NCBI RefSeq assembly: GCF_030151385.1 | Contig: NZ_JASLDS010000063.1 | Coordinates: 1 to 23,383, forward strand | Source: Soonwooa sp. | GTDB lineage: Bacteria; Bacteroidota; Bacteroidia; Flavobacteriales; Weeksellaceae | Reading direction: 5' to 3' | Length of the DNA stretch: 23,383 nucleotides | In this document: positions 1 through 6,342 of the stretch, in pieces | Layout of the letters: each line of letters begins with the position of its first letter | How positions within the stretch are numbered: the first letter of the stretch is position 1 | Translations under genes and position numbers: made by a program | The notes under the pieces: model-generated | The model's input: only the letters and a program-made list of their open reading frames with translations | What the model was told of the DNA's origin: nothing | Databases searched by the model: none

Positions 1-1
1 G

Positions 2-265
2 ATGCACACGATTCGGCTTTTGCAGTCCGCTTTGCAAATTTTGGAAACTGGAAAACTCAATATTCGGGCTGAAAATCGAGAAGAATTATTATCGATAAAA
101 AACGGCGACAAAGATTATGACGAGCTTCTAAATTACGCCGAAACTTTGATGAATAAATTAAATTCAGCTTCAGAAACTTCAAGATTGCCCGACTTTCCAG
201 ACAAGAAAAAAGTCAATTCTATTTTGGTGAAATTGCGCTCGGAATTGTATAAATCGACTTATTAA
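2..265 (+). CDS. C-terminal part of a YcgL-like predicted nucleotidyltransferase (5' truncated)
   Basis: Only the last ~87 residues lie inside the window; the true start is upstream of base 1, so the first ATG (MHTIRLL) is probably internal. The segment opens with MHTIRLLQSALQILETG, followed by an 'L.IRAENREELLSIKNG..DYDELL' helix. This resembles the C-terminal helical part of the DNA-polymerase-beta-superfamily predicted nucleotidyltransferases (YcgL, COG3541), where an HTIRLL-type motif precedes a region of about 80 residues. The catalytic GS..hDxD part would be off the left edge. The stop codon lies inside a hairpin that probably ends transcription. The assignment rests on motif memory only; the rest of the gene would settle it. 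Confidence 0.55.
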   Translation: MHTIRLLQSALQILETGKLNIRAENREELLSIKNGDKDYDELLNYAETLMNKLNSASETSRLPDFPDKKKVNSILVKLRSELYKSTY

Positions 266-281
266 TTTAGGTCGATTTTTT
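251..281 (+). terminator. Probable intrinsic terminator of the nucleotidyltransferase gene
   Basis: AAATCGAC (251-258) pairs with GTCGATTT (271-278) around a 12-nt loop and runs into a T-rich tail. The 5' arm lies in the last codons and the loop contains the stop codon. A hairpin with nearly the same sequence closes the MFS gene at 2648-2680. Confidence 0.6.
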
Positions 282-318
282 ATTTAAGATTTGGTTTTTG
301 AGATAATCACAATTGATT

Positions 319-477
319 TTATGAATATCCGTTATCCATCATAATTAACGGTTTGTTATCCAGAATGAAGCACAGCGGAACGAAGAGTCTCTTTGATAAT
401 ATAGATTCCTCCTACGTCGGAATGACAAAAAAAATGTGCTAAAACTTTGAATCATGATTAAAAGCGGATATTCATAA
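319..477. repeat. MITE-like element with 13-bp terminal inverted repeats
   Basis: TTATGAATATCCG (319-331) is matched perfectly by its reverse complement CGGATATTCATAA (465-477), bounding 159 bp with no coding frame. Inside is a segment of the type scattered through flavobacterial genomes (about 362-427, including the text 'agattcctcctacgtcgga'), and an inner AGCACA (367-372) / TGTGCT (435-440) pair. Together these suggest a nonautonomous mobile or folded dispersed repeat. No clear target-site duplication was identified. It fills most of the gap between the first gene and the AraC gene. Confidence 0.5.
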
Positions 478-516
478 TTAATTTGATTAAAATAATTAAA
501 CTTGAAACTTTAGACA

Positions 517-1314
517 TTAAACCCCAAACTTTCTTTTCCCACTCGGTTTCATTTTCATAATCGAAAAGTAAGAATTGCTAAATGCGGAAAGACTTTTGTA
601 GCCGACTTTGTAAGCGATTTCGCTCAATGTGAAACGTTTGGTATCAATAAGTTCAATACTTTTTACAATTCGGATGAGCTGAATATATTTTTGCAATGTT
701 ATGCCCGTTTCTTGTTTGAAAATTCTTTGCAAATTACGGGCTGACATTTTTGCAATTTCGCCCAAATCATCAACATTGATATTGTATTGATAATTTGCAT
801 TGATGTAATGACAAACGGGAATCAGTCGACAATCCGTTGGTACGGGAACTTGCAAACCAAAAGCATCGTTGCAAAAGTTGGGTAAACTTCCCAACAAAGC
901 TTTTAGGAAAAGATGTTGCTCGGGATTTTCGATGGTTGCTTTATTCCATTTTGAGGCATAAAACATCATTTCTCGCAAAACTGCAGGCGCTTCGAAAACG
1001 TGAACTTCGTTATAAAAATCCTTTTTGGGAGCTGACTTAAATAAAATCAACATTGGATTAACCGCCGTCGCATCGGAGGTTGTCCGATGTTTTTTGTTGG
1101 CAGGAATCCAAATCACATTATTCTGCGGAACCAAATAAATTTTCTGCTCGATATGAAAATACTGATAACCTTCCTCAACATAATTTAGTTGGTAATAATC
1201 GTGCGAATCTTCGTTGTCATCGTGCTTCCAATCGCTTTCGTACCAAACATAAGAATTGATTTCCAAATGTTCGACATGTTGCCCGCGGTCTTCTTTTGTG
1301 TTTTTAAAACTCAT
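517..1314 (-). CDS. AraC-family transcriptional regulator (NimR-like)
   Basis: 265 aa. The N-terminal half (about 20-110) has the cupin-type sensor pattern, with HDYYQLNYVEEGYQYF and a later 'IPANKKHRT' segment, as in AraC proteins that bind a small ligand. The C-terminal ~100 residues (165-262) hold two helix-turn-helix units: 'DLGEIAKMSARNLQRIFKQE' and 'FTLSEIAYKVGYKSLSAFS'. The protein is divergent from a CynX/NimT-like MFS transporter across 113 bp. That arrangement matches E. coli NimR (YeaM) and NimT (YeaN), where the AraC protein represses the exporter gene. Family and layout are seen; control of the neighbour is inferred, and the ligand is unknown. The chosen ATG (1314) sits about 20 nt downstream of the expected start point of a TAAATTTG box. 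Confidence 0.85.
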   Translation of the reverse strand: MSFKNTKEDRGQHVEHLEINSYVWYESDWKHDDNEDSHDYYQLNYVEEGYQYFHIEQKIYLVPQNNVIWIPANKKHRTTSDATAVNPMLILFKSAPKKDFYNEVHVFEAPAVLREMMFYASKWNKATIENPEQHLFLKALLGSLPNFCNDAFGLQVPVPTDCRLIPVCHYINANYQYNINVDDLGEIAKMSARNLQRIFKQETGITLQKYIQLIRIVKSIELIDTKRFTLSEIAYKVGYKSLSAFSNSYFSIMKMKPSGKRKFGV

Positions 1315-1340
1315 TTTGTCGTTTTAAATGTAATTTATGG

Positions 1341-1372
1341 CAAATTTAATATAAACGACAATACTAATTTTG
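1341..1372. promoter_or_regulatory. Divergent promoter region between the AraC and MFS genes
   Basis: Two Bacteroidota -7 boxes (TAnnTTTG) face outward: TAAATTTG on the minus strand (CAAATTTA at 1341-1348) toward the AraC gene, and TAATTTTG at 1365-1372 toward the MFS gene. No well-spaced -33 TTTG is visible for either. The boxes are only 16 bp apart, so one bound regulator could affect both directions. Confidence 0.4.
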
Positions 1373-1427
1373 TAAAATAATTTTGAACTGTACAAAAGTC
1401 CTTTCAATATTTAATCCTACAAAAAAT

Positions 1428-2624
1428 ATGAATAAAGAAAATACCAATAAAAATCTCGCGTGGCTCGGTATCTTAGTCGTGATTTTGGTTTCCAGCAATC
1501 TGCGTTCGCCCATTACGGCGGTTAGTCCGATTTTGGACGAAATAAAAAACGTTTTTCACCTCGATAATTTGGAGGCGAGTTTGCTTACGTCGATTCCGCT
1601 TTTTGTGTTTGCAACGTGTTCTATTTTGGTGAGTAAAGCAGCCGCGAAAATCAATATTCGTACAGGTTTGCTGATTTCGCTTATCATTTTAATTGTCGGA
1701 CTTTACATCAGAATTTACGGAAATGTGGCAACACTTTTTGCAGGTTCGCTAATCCTTGGATTGGGAATTTGCATCGGAAATGTCCTAACTCCGGCTTACA
1801 TCAAAAATATTTTCCCCAACAAAATCGGAATTATGACTGGCGTTTTTTCCGTAGCAATGAGTTTGGTTGCTGCTTTAGCATCAGGTTTGAGTATCGACCT
1901 TGGAAAATGGACGGGAATGGAATGGAAAGGTTCTTTGGGAATTTGGATTATTGGCGGAATCCTTGCGCTAATCGTGGTTTCGGCGGAATTAATGACAGGT
2001 AAAAAAACGACTCAAACCGCGACAAGTGCGATTGCTACAACAAAATTCAACATTTTCAAATCCAAACAAGCGTGGAGTATCAGTATTTTTATGGGACTTC
2101 AATCTTTGGTGTATTATTGCCTTGTCGCTTTGCTACCAACGGTTCTCGTAGATTTTGGAATGCAGAAATCCGAAACTGGTTGGGTGCTTTTTGTACTTCA
2201 AATGGCGATGTTGCCCGTAATGCTTTTTAGTCCAGTTTTGGCGACGAAAATGAAGAATCAAAAAAATTTAATTTACTTAACTGGCGGACTTTTCCTTATC
2301 GGTTTGTTGATGCTCACCATCCTAAAATCTCAGTTGGTTTATGTCAGTGCAACTCTAATCGGAATTGCGGGCGGATTGGCATTTAGTCTTTCGATCTTGT
2401 TCTTTTCACTCCGAACAAAAACCATGTACGGAACCATTAAAATCTCTGGAAAATCCCAATCAGTCGGTTATCTTATTGCAGCTTGTGGACCTCCAATTTT
2501 CGGAAAGTTGCACGATTGGGATATTTCTTGGCAATATTCGTTTTACTTTTTGATTATTTGCGTTCTCATCATGACCTACTTTGGTAAAAAAGCTTCGGAG
2601 CCAAGATATATCGAAGACCATTAA
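1428..2624 (+). CDS. MFS transporter, CynX/NimT family
   Basis: The preferred start is the ATG at 1428 (MNKENTNKNLAWLGI...), giving 398 aa. A TTG at 1383 would add 15 residues without hydrophobic or family features. The protein has about 12 hydrophobic segments. The N-terminal motif 'SSNLRSPITAVSPILDEI' is the hallmark of the CynX/NimT branch ('NLR..i..v.P.l..i'). Members export or import small anions and drugs, such as cyanate for CynX and 2-nitroimidazole for NimT. The substrate here cannot be read from sequence. The divergent AraC regulator makes an inducible efflux role plausible. Confidence 0.85.
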   Translation: MNKENTNKNLAWLGILVVILVSSNLRSPITAVSPILDEIKNVFHLDNLEASLLTSIPLFVFATCSILVSKAAAKINIRTGLLISLIILIVGLYIRIYGNVATLFAGSLILGLGICIGNVLTPAYIKNIFPNKIGIMTGVFSVAMSLVAALASGLSIDLGKWTGMEWKGSLGIWIIGGILALIVVSAELMTGKKTTQTATSAIATTKFNIFKSKQAWSISIFMGLQSLVYYCLVALLPTVLVDFGMQKSETGWVLFVLQMAMLPVMLFSPVLATKMKNQKNLIYLTGGLFLIGLLMLTILKSQLVYVSATLIGIAGGLAFSLSILFFSLRTKTMYGTIKISGKSQSVGYLIAACGPPIFGKLHDWDISWQYSFYFLIICVLIMTYFGKKASEPRYIEDH

Positions 2625-2647
2625 AAACGAAAAATTTAGTTTAAACT

Positions 2648-2680
2648 AAAAATCGATTTGTTATTCAGGTCGATTTTTTT
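2648..2680 (+). terminator. Intrinsic terminator after the MFS gene
   Basis: AAAAATCGA (2648-2656) pairs with TCGATTTTT (2670-2678), loop of 13 nt, followed by more T residues. It lies 23 bp after the stop codon. Confidence 0.7.
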
Positions 2681-2693
2681 GTTTAATATCTCA

Positions 2694-2853
2694 AACGCAA
2701 AGGCGCAAAAATGAGAAATGAAGCAGAGTGTTTTTAAGTCGCAAAGCTTTTATCTCCGATAAAAAGAATGAGTATCTTAGTATTGAGCGAAGTCGAAATT
2801 TTCTTGCGCATTACTTTTGTGTTTAGTTAATCAAAAAATTGCGCCTTTGCGTT
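2694..2853. repeat. 160-bp inverted-repeat (MITE/REP-like) element
   Basis: AACGCAAAGGCGCAA (2694-2708) is repeated perfectly as its reverse complement TTGCGCCTTTGCGTT (2839-2853). The interior has no open frame and carries a 'attgagcgaagtcgaaa' stretch (about 2793-2809) of the kind common in flavobacterial dispersed repeats. A related half-copy, 'ctacgcaaaaagattgcgca', follows at about 2919-2938, just before the tRNA-like RNA. The gap 2625-3245 thus holds a terminator, this element, a probable promoter, the tRNA-like RNA and the hairpin array; nothing protein-coding is seen in it. Confidence 0.55.
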
Positions 2854-2931
2854 GATTTAATTTCCTATTCATTTAATTTATTTGAAAATAATTTTAAACT
2901 TTTTCAAAAATAATTTAACTACGCAAAAAGA

Positions 2932-2955
2932 TTGCGCACTAAGACTATTACTTTG
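2932..2955 (+). promoter_or_regulatory. Candidate promoter for the tRNA-like RNA
   Basis: TTG at 2932-2934 and a degenerate -7 box TTACTTTG at 2948-2955 lie upstream of the tRNA-like RNA. The -7 box ends 12 bp before its first base, so transcription would start about 6 bp before position 2968. The box deviates from TAnnTTTG at the second base and the TTG-to-box spacing (13 bp) is shorter than usual, so confidence is modest. Confidence 0.35.
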
Positions 2956-2967
2956 CATCAACAATTA

Positions 2968-3066
2968 GACGTAGTAGCTCAGTTGGTAGAGCAACAAACT
3001 ACTTTTCGCTTTGGGCATAGAAAGTTCCTAAGCTGTGTGTCGCAGGTTCGATTCCTGCCTACGTCT
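2968..3066 (+). ncRNA. tRNA-like RNA with an oversized, anticodon-less central region
   Basis: The acceptor stem GACGTAG (2968-2974) pairs perfectly with CTACGTC (3059-3065), with T3066 as discriminator. The D arm is GCTC-AGTTGGTA-GAGC (2977-2992), a standard sequence. The T arm is GCAGG-TTCGATT-CCTGC (3042-3058), again canonical. Between D and T arms are ~48 nt (2994-3041) where a normal tRNA has ~22. I find no ordinary 5-bp stem with 7-nt loop there. Possible local folds are ACTTT (3001-3005) with AAAGT (3021-3025), and GCaTAG (3015-3020) with CTAaGC (3028-3033). The segment contains AAAGTTCCTA (3021-3030), the motif that opens the downstream hairpins. CCA is not encoded. Bacterial Y RNAs such as YrlA also carry a tRNA-like module in place of a decoding tRNA, which is the closest known analogy. 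A broken or intron-bearing tRNA is the alternative. Confidence 0.75.
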
Positions 3067-3227
3067 CTTAGCTGATACAGAAAGTTCCTATAAAGATTTT
3101 TTACCCAAAATTTACTTTCCATCGGCAATCAAAAGGCAAAGGAAGTTCCTATGTTTGGTATTTACTTCCCGCTTTTTTTAAAATAAAATAGGTAAAAGGA
3201 GTTCCTATGTTTTTCCAAATTACTCCT
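3021..3227 (+). repeat. Array of GTTCCTA motifs with three covarying hairpins
   Basis: GTTCCTA occurs at 3024, 3084, 3145 and 3201 (spacing 60, 61, 56). The first copy is inside the tRNA-like RNA. The other three open hairpins: GAAAGT (3080-3085)/ACTTTC (3114-3119), loop 28 nt; GGAAGT (3141-3146)/ACTTCC (3164-3169), loop 17 nt; AGGAGT (3197-3202)/ACTCCT (3222-3227), loop 19 nt. The stems differ, yet each 3' arm changes to match, which argues that pairing is selected. All three loops begin TCCTAT and end in TT. The array fills the leader of the 583-aa protein gene and ends 18 nt before its ATG. It could be part of a longer RNA led by the tRNA-like module, protein-binding sites in the mRNA leader, or both. 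Confidence 0.7.
3141..3179 (+). terminator. Possible terminator/attenuator formed by the second array hairpin
   Basis: The GGAAGT/ACTTCC hairpin is followed by CGC and seven T residues (3173-3179). This could release an RNA of about 215 nt starting near 2962, before the coding gene, with read-through making the mRNA. The stem is only 6 bp with a 17-nt loop, so termination would be weak. Confidence 0.35.
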
Positions 3228-3245
3228 CACTTATATTTTTAAATT

Positions 3246-4997
3246 ATGAAAACACTACAATTATTCAACGCGGTAATCGCGAAAGAATCGAAAGAAAAAG
3301 CATTTATTTCCGACTTAAGAATTTTAATTGAACCTAAGGCACTTTGGGCGAAAAATGAAATTTTGGCTTATTATAAAAAAGAAAAATTAAGTTCAGAAGA
3401 TTTGAACAAAACGTTTCATAAATCTTGGGCAAAAATCAAGAATTCGACACGATTTGAATTGTTTTTATACCAAATTCAGCATTATTTTTCAACTTATGGA
3501 AATAATTTTCAAGATGAAATGTATCTTCCTGACGAATTGTTGGAAATCCCTGAAAACAAACTGACTTTCAAAATCATTAGAGCTTATTCTAAAGAAGAAT
3601 TGGTGCAAAAAGCCTTGGAATTATTGCAATCTGGTATTGCTTTGAAGGAAGAAACCATCGATGACTTGATTTCGGTTTTAGAAGTGGATTTGAAATACCA
3701 ATTCACAGGAAACGAAAATATCAAAAACAAAGAAGCTATCATTAAAATCGCTGATAAATTCGGGATTTATCCTAAAAATTCAGTTGAGTTTTTGAGATAT
3801 ATTATTTTCAAAGCGACGGATTCTACTTTGTTGATTAAAAATAAGGAAGTTATCGAAGCCATTAAAACTTCTAAATATAATCCTACTGCGGCTTTTGAAG
3901 CTTTCGGTTTGGAAAAATTGGCGGAAATCTTTAACCGTTTCAAACCTTTGTTTTTGGCTTTCAAGGATAAAAATCCTGCAATAATTAACAAAATTAGCAA
4001 GTTGTCGAAAACGCTGCACCAACCTTTGGTTTCCAATCCATTGAATGATGTGACGACTTCTTTGTTGACCGAAAATGATACGCATTGGTTGGATAATGCA
4101 ACGCCATTTGCTTTGTTTAAAGCACTTTCGGCTTGTTATTCTAGAATTAATGGACAAAATACTTTCGTTTATAGAATCCGAAACGGTAAATCGTGGATTA
4201 AAAAGAACAAGTCCAAAAATGAAGTTTGGAGCAATTATTATTTCATTTTAGAATATTTAAAACTGCGTTTTGACCTTTCTGGAAAGAAGATTTTCGTTCC
4301 AAATGATGTAGAATTCGCATTGCCAACTTCCGAAAAAATGTTTGTGGGAAATATTCCGACAGGTACGCGTTTTTACGGAAAGAAAATGGCGGTTGGAGTG
4401 TATTGGGAAAATGCTTGGGGCGCGAATGATTTGGATTTGTCGGGTCTTAACATCGGTGGAAAAATCGGTTGGAATGCGAATTATAACCAAAATAAAGGAA
4501 GTTTGATGTATTCTGGCGATATCACCAACGCGCCAAATGGTGCCACCGAATATTTGTATGCAAATAAAGGTTTGAACTTCCCAACTTTAGTGAACTGTAA
4601 TGTTTACGGCGGTTCTTCGGATGCTGGTTATAAAATCATCATCGGAAAAGGCGACGAAATCGATTATAACTTTATGATGAATCCTAATAATCTGATGATG
4701 GAAACGAAATGTAATGCCGTTCAGCGTCAAAATGTTCTTGGAATCTTTCTACCAAAAGGCGATGAGCAATGTTTTGTATTGTTAAATTTTGGAGCGGGTC
4801 ATGCCCATGTTTCAGGAAATTCCGAAATCTCCGATTTGGCGACTCAGGCTTTGTATCAACAATGGTCAAATCCATTAGGTTTTAACGAATTAGTGGTCGA
4901 TTTGGGCGCGACTTTGGTCGATAAAAAAGAACATGCCGATTACGATTTCTCATTAAACACATTGGAAAAAGATAGTTTTACGAAATTGTTTAAATAG
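3246..4997 (+). CDS. Helical-array protein with TerD-like C-terminal domain, linked to tRNA-like RNA
   Basis: 583 aa, no signal peptide or membrane segment, so cytoplasmic. Residues ~1-345 are mostly amphipathic helices, as in HEAT/TROVE-type solenoids, with a basic patch at about 309-325 (RIRNGKSWIKKNKSK). Residues ~380-560 look like a TerD-type beta domain: 'AVGVYWE' then DLDLSGL, then 'LMYSGDIT' and a GDEIDYN stretch, echoing the W..DLDaS..HtGD order of TerD. No vWA MIDAS motif (DxSxS) is seen, so it is not an ordinary Ro60. The gene directly follows the tRNA-like RNA and hairpin array on the same strand. By analogy with Ro60 and Y RNA, a solenoid RNA-binding role is proposed; this is inference. 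Domain calls are from motif reading, with the TerD likeness moderate and the solenoid likeness weak. Function unknown. Confidence 0.7.
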   Translation: MKTLQLFNAVIAKESKEKAFISDLRILIEPKALWAKNEILAYYKKEKLSSEDLNKTFHKSWAKIKNSTRFELFLYQIQHYFSTYGNNFQDEMYLPDELLEIPENKLTFKIIRAYSKEELVQKALELLQSGIALKEETIDDLISVLEVDLKYQFTGNENIKNKEAIIKIADKFGIYPKNSVEFLRYIIFKATDSTLLIKNKEVIEAIKTSKYNPTAAFEAFGLEKLAEIFNRFKPLFLAFKDKNPAIINKISKLSKTLHQPLVSNPLNDVTTSLLTENDTHWLDNATPFALFKALSACYSRINGQNTFVYRIRNGKSWIKKNKSKNEVWSNYYFILEYLKLRFDLSGKKIFVPNDVEFALPTSEKMFVGNIPTGTRFYGKKMAVGVYWENAWGANDLDLSGLNIGGKIGWNANYNQNKGSLMYSGDITNAPNGATEYLYANKGLNFPTLVNCNVYGGSSDAGYKIIIGKGDEIDYNFMMNPNNLMMETKCNAVQRQNVLGIFLPKGDEQCFVLLNFGAGHAHVSGNSEISDLATQALYQQWSNPLGFNELVVDLGATLVDKKEHADYDFSLNTLEKDSFTKLFK

Positions 4998-5004
4998 TAG
5001 ATAA

Positions 5005-5029
5005 CCACCTCATTTTGGGGTGGCTTTTT
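5005..5029 (+). terminator. Intrinsic terminator after the TerD-like gene
   Basis: CCACCTC (5005-5011) pairs with GGGGTGG (5017-5023), including one G-T pair, loop of 5 nt, then CTTTTT. It lies 7 bp after the stop codon, so the tRNA-like/hairpin/protein unit ends here. Confidence 0.8.
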
Positions 5030-5096
5030 GATTAAAAAAAGTGAAATGAGAAATTTAAATTTTCACTAAATTCGGCATCAACTACAAACACGATTA

Positions 5097-5678
5097 ATGA
5101 TCAAGAAAACGATTCTCATTCTCTTCGCAATTTCGAGCGCACTTTTGGCATTGGATATTGGTCTTTATCTTTATGATTTTATAAGTTACAGAGGTTATTA
5201 CTCGGATGTTGTGGTGTTTTGGAGTTGGTTTATCTTAAGTATTTTGGTAATACTATTTTATTGGAAAAAACTTATTGCAAAATTATATTTAACAGCACTT
5301 ATTATTGCTTTAATTCTAAGTATTTTGCCAATGATGCTTCCCTTTTGGACACTTGTATTTTCGATGAGCTCGTTTGGTTTAAAAACAAATAAAAAACTTA
5401 ATGATAATTATCGCGCGCAGATTGTTGGCTATTCTGTTATGTCGAAACCTTGGTTGGAAATTATCGAAAGCAAGGGCATTTTTGAAAAAAGAATTGGAAA
5501 ATATATGGACTTCGATTTTGAAGAAGACGGTGATTTTAGAATTCGCGATACAAAAGAAATTTATCTTAAAAAAGAAACCGATTCTACATTAACAATAGCT
5601 TTGTTTAGAGGTGGAAATAATAGAATTATTACTATTGACAAGGCAAGTGGAAAGGTTCTAAAAAATGACCACCAATAA
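5097..5678 (+). CDS. Small membrane protein of unknown function
   Basis: 193 aa, not recognised as a named family. Hydrophobic segments lie at about 5-28, 36-57 and 62-91; the last is long enough for one long or two short spans. The C-terminal ~95 residues are polar and look like a small beta-rich domain ('DFDFEEDGDFRIRDTKEIYL', then 'IITIDKASGKVLKN'). The same three-helix plus soluble tail layout is common in uncharacterised flavobacterial inner-membrane proteins. The stop is 3 bp from the convergent YdeI-like gene, so the two 3' ends abut with no visible terminator between them. Confidence 0.65.
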   Translation: MIKKTILILFAISSALLALDIGLYLYDFISYRGYYSDVVVFWSWFILSILVILFYWKKLIAKLYLTALIIALILSILPMMLPFWTLVFSMSSFGLKTNKKLNDNYRAQIVGYSVMSKPWLEIIESKGIFEKRIGKYMDFDFEEDGDFRIRDTKEIYLKKETDSTLTIALFRGGNNRIITIDKASGKVLKNDHQ

Positions 5679-5681
5679 AAA

Positions 5682-6275
5682 TTACTTTCTATCATTAAAA
5701 CCTTTGCCAGCGTAGATATCGGGCATCGCTTTTTCAATTCGGCTAATTCTGGTTTGGGATTGTTTTGCAGCACCAAAATGCAAAAGATAACCTCTTTGTC
5801 TTCCAGGTGTTAAAGCTTCAAAAGCGGCTTTAAATCTTGGATCTTGTTCAAAGAAAGCTTGCAGTTCTTCGGGCATTGCGAACTCAGAAGTTTTCTTCAT
5901 TTCGACTTTTAAACCTTCTTTTTCGTTTTTGGCAGCTTGCTTTAGAATTTTCAGAATATCTGCTTTTTTACTTTTGATTTCGTCCAAAGAAATAAAGCGC
6001 ATTTGTCGTCCCGATTGTGTGTTTTCGGTAGGTTGCGTCAGGAGATTTTTTGGGTCATCAATCAAAGCCCCTTTAAAAAAGTTGAGCGCACAATATTCCT
6101 TGAAAGGACTTACAATCACTACATTTCCCTTGTCCACTGAATAACATGGTTGATACCATTTTAGCGCTTCAGAAAATAATTTTGTTTCCAAAACCAATTC
6201 ACGAAGTGCATTCAGCTCCTCTTTCCAAGGGGAATTCTTTTTGTAGAAATCGTCAACAGCGTTTGTCTTTTCCAA
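5682..6275 (-). CDS. YdeI/OmpD-associated family protein (DUF1801 plus YdeI tail)
   Basis: 197 aa. The first ~115 residues fit the DUF1801 fold: 'KEELNALRELVLETKLFSEALKWYQPCYS', then 'VSPFKEYCALNFFKGALIDDP'. The C-terminal ~65 residues carry the YdeI tail: an acidic helix with 'MPEELQAFFEQDPRFKAAFE' followed by 'LTPGRQRGYLLHFGAAKQ' and 'R..RIEKAMPDI.AGKG'. This two-part layout is that of YdeI/OmdA proteins, linked in enteric bacteria to peptide resistance through outer-membrane proteins; the biochemical role is not settled. It lies downstream of the TfoX-N gene on the same strand with a 67-bp gap. Confidence 0.85.
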   Translation of the reverse strand: MEKTNAVDDFYKKNSPWKEELNALRELVLETKLFSEALKWYQPCYSVDKGNVVIVSPFKEYCALNFFKGALIDDPKNLLTQPTENTQSGRQMRFISLDEIKSKKADILKILKQAAKNEKEGLKVEMKKTSEFAMPEELQAFFEQDPRFKAAFEALTPGRQRGYLLHFGAAKQSQTRISRIEKAMPDIYAGKGFNDRK

Positions 6276-6342
6276 AATCGAAAGTTTAGTAAAACAAATG
6301 TAGGATTTATTTGAAAACTATTTAATAAAGTAATAATAAAAC

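Noticed and set aside
1383..1427. TTG start extending the MFS protein by 15 residues
   Set aside because: The ATG at 1428 gives the usual family N-terminus; the extension lies close to the promoter box and has no features.
2968..3066. Ordinary tRNA with an assignable anticodon
   Set aside because: No 5-bp stem with 7-nt loop at the expected place; the D-to-T distance is about twice normal.
3142..3152. GAAGTTCCTAT equals a half-site of the yeast Flp recombination target (FRT)
   Set aside because: The other copies change the GAAG part together with a downstream arm, so the constraint is hairpin pairing. There is no inverted second half-site or 8-bp core; the match is coincidental.
3021..3227. 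CRISPR array
   Set aside because: The repeated unit is only about 9-10 nt, the units have paired internal arms, and no cas genes are present.
3780..4157. Open frame antisense to the TerD-like gene (125 aa)
   Set aside because: Shadow frame rich in Arg/Gln/Phe, with no start signal or family match.
2932..4997. Retron or group II intron
   Set aside because: No reverse transcriptase motif (YxDD) in the adjacent protein, and no msr/msd-like inverted pair.
3246..4997. Ro60 (TROVE plus vWA) orthologue
   Set aside because: No DxSxS metal site and the C-terminus fits TerD better; only a general solenoid analogy remains.
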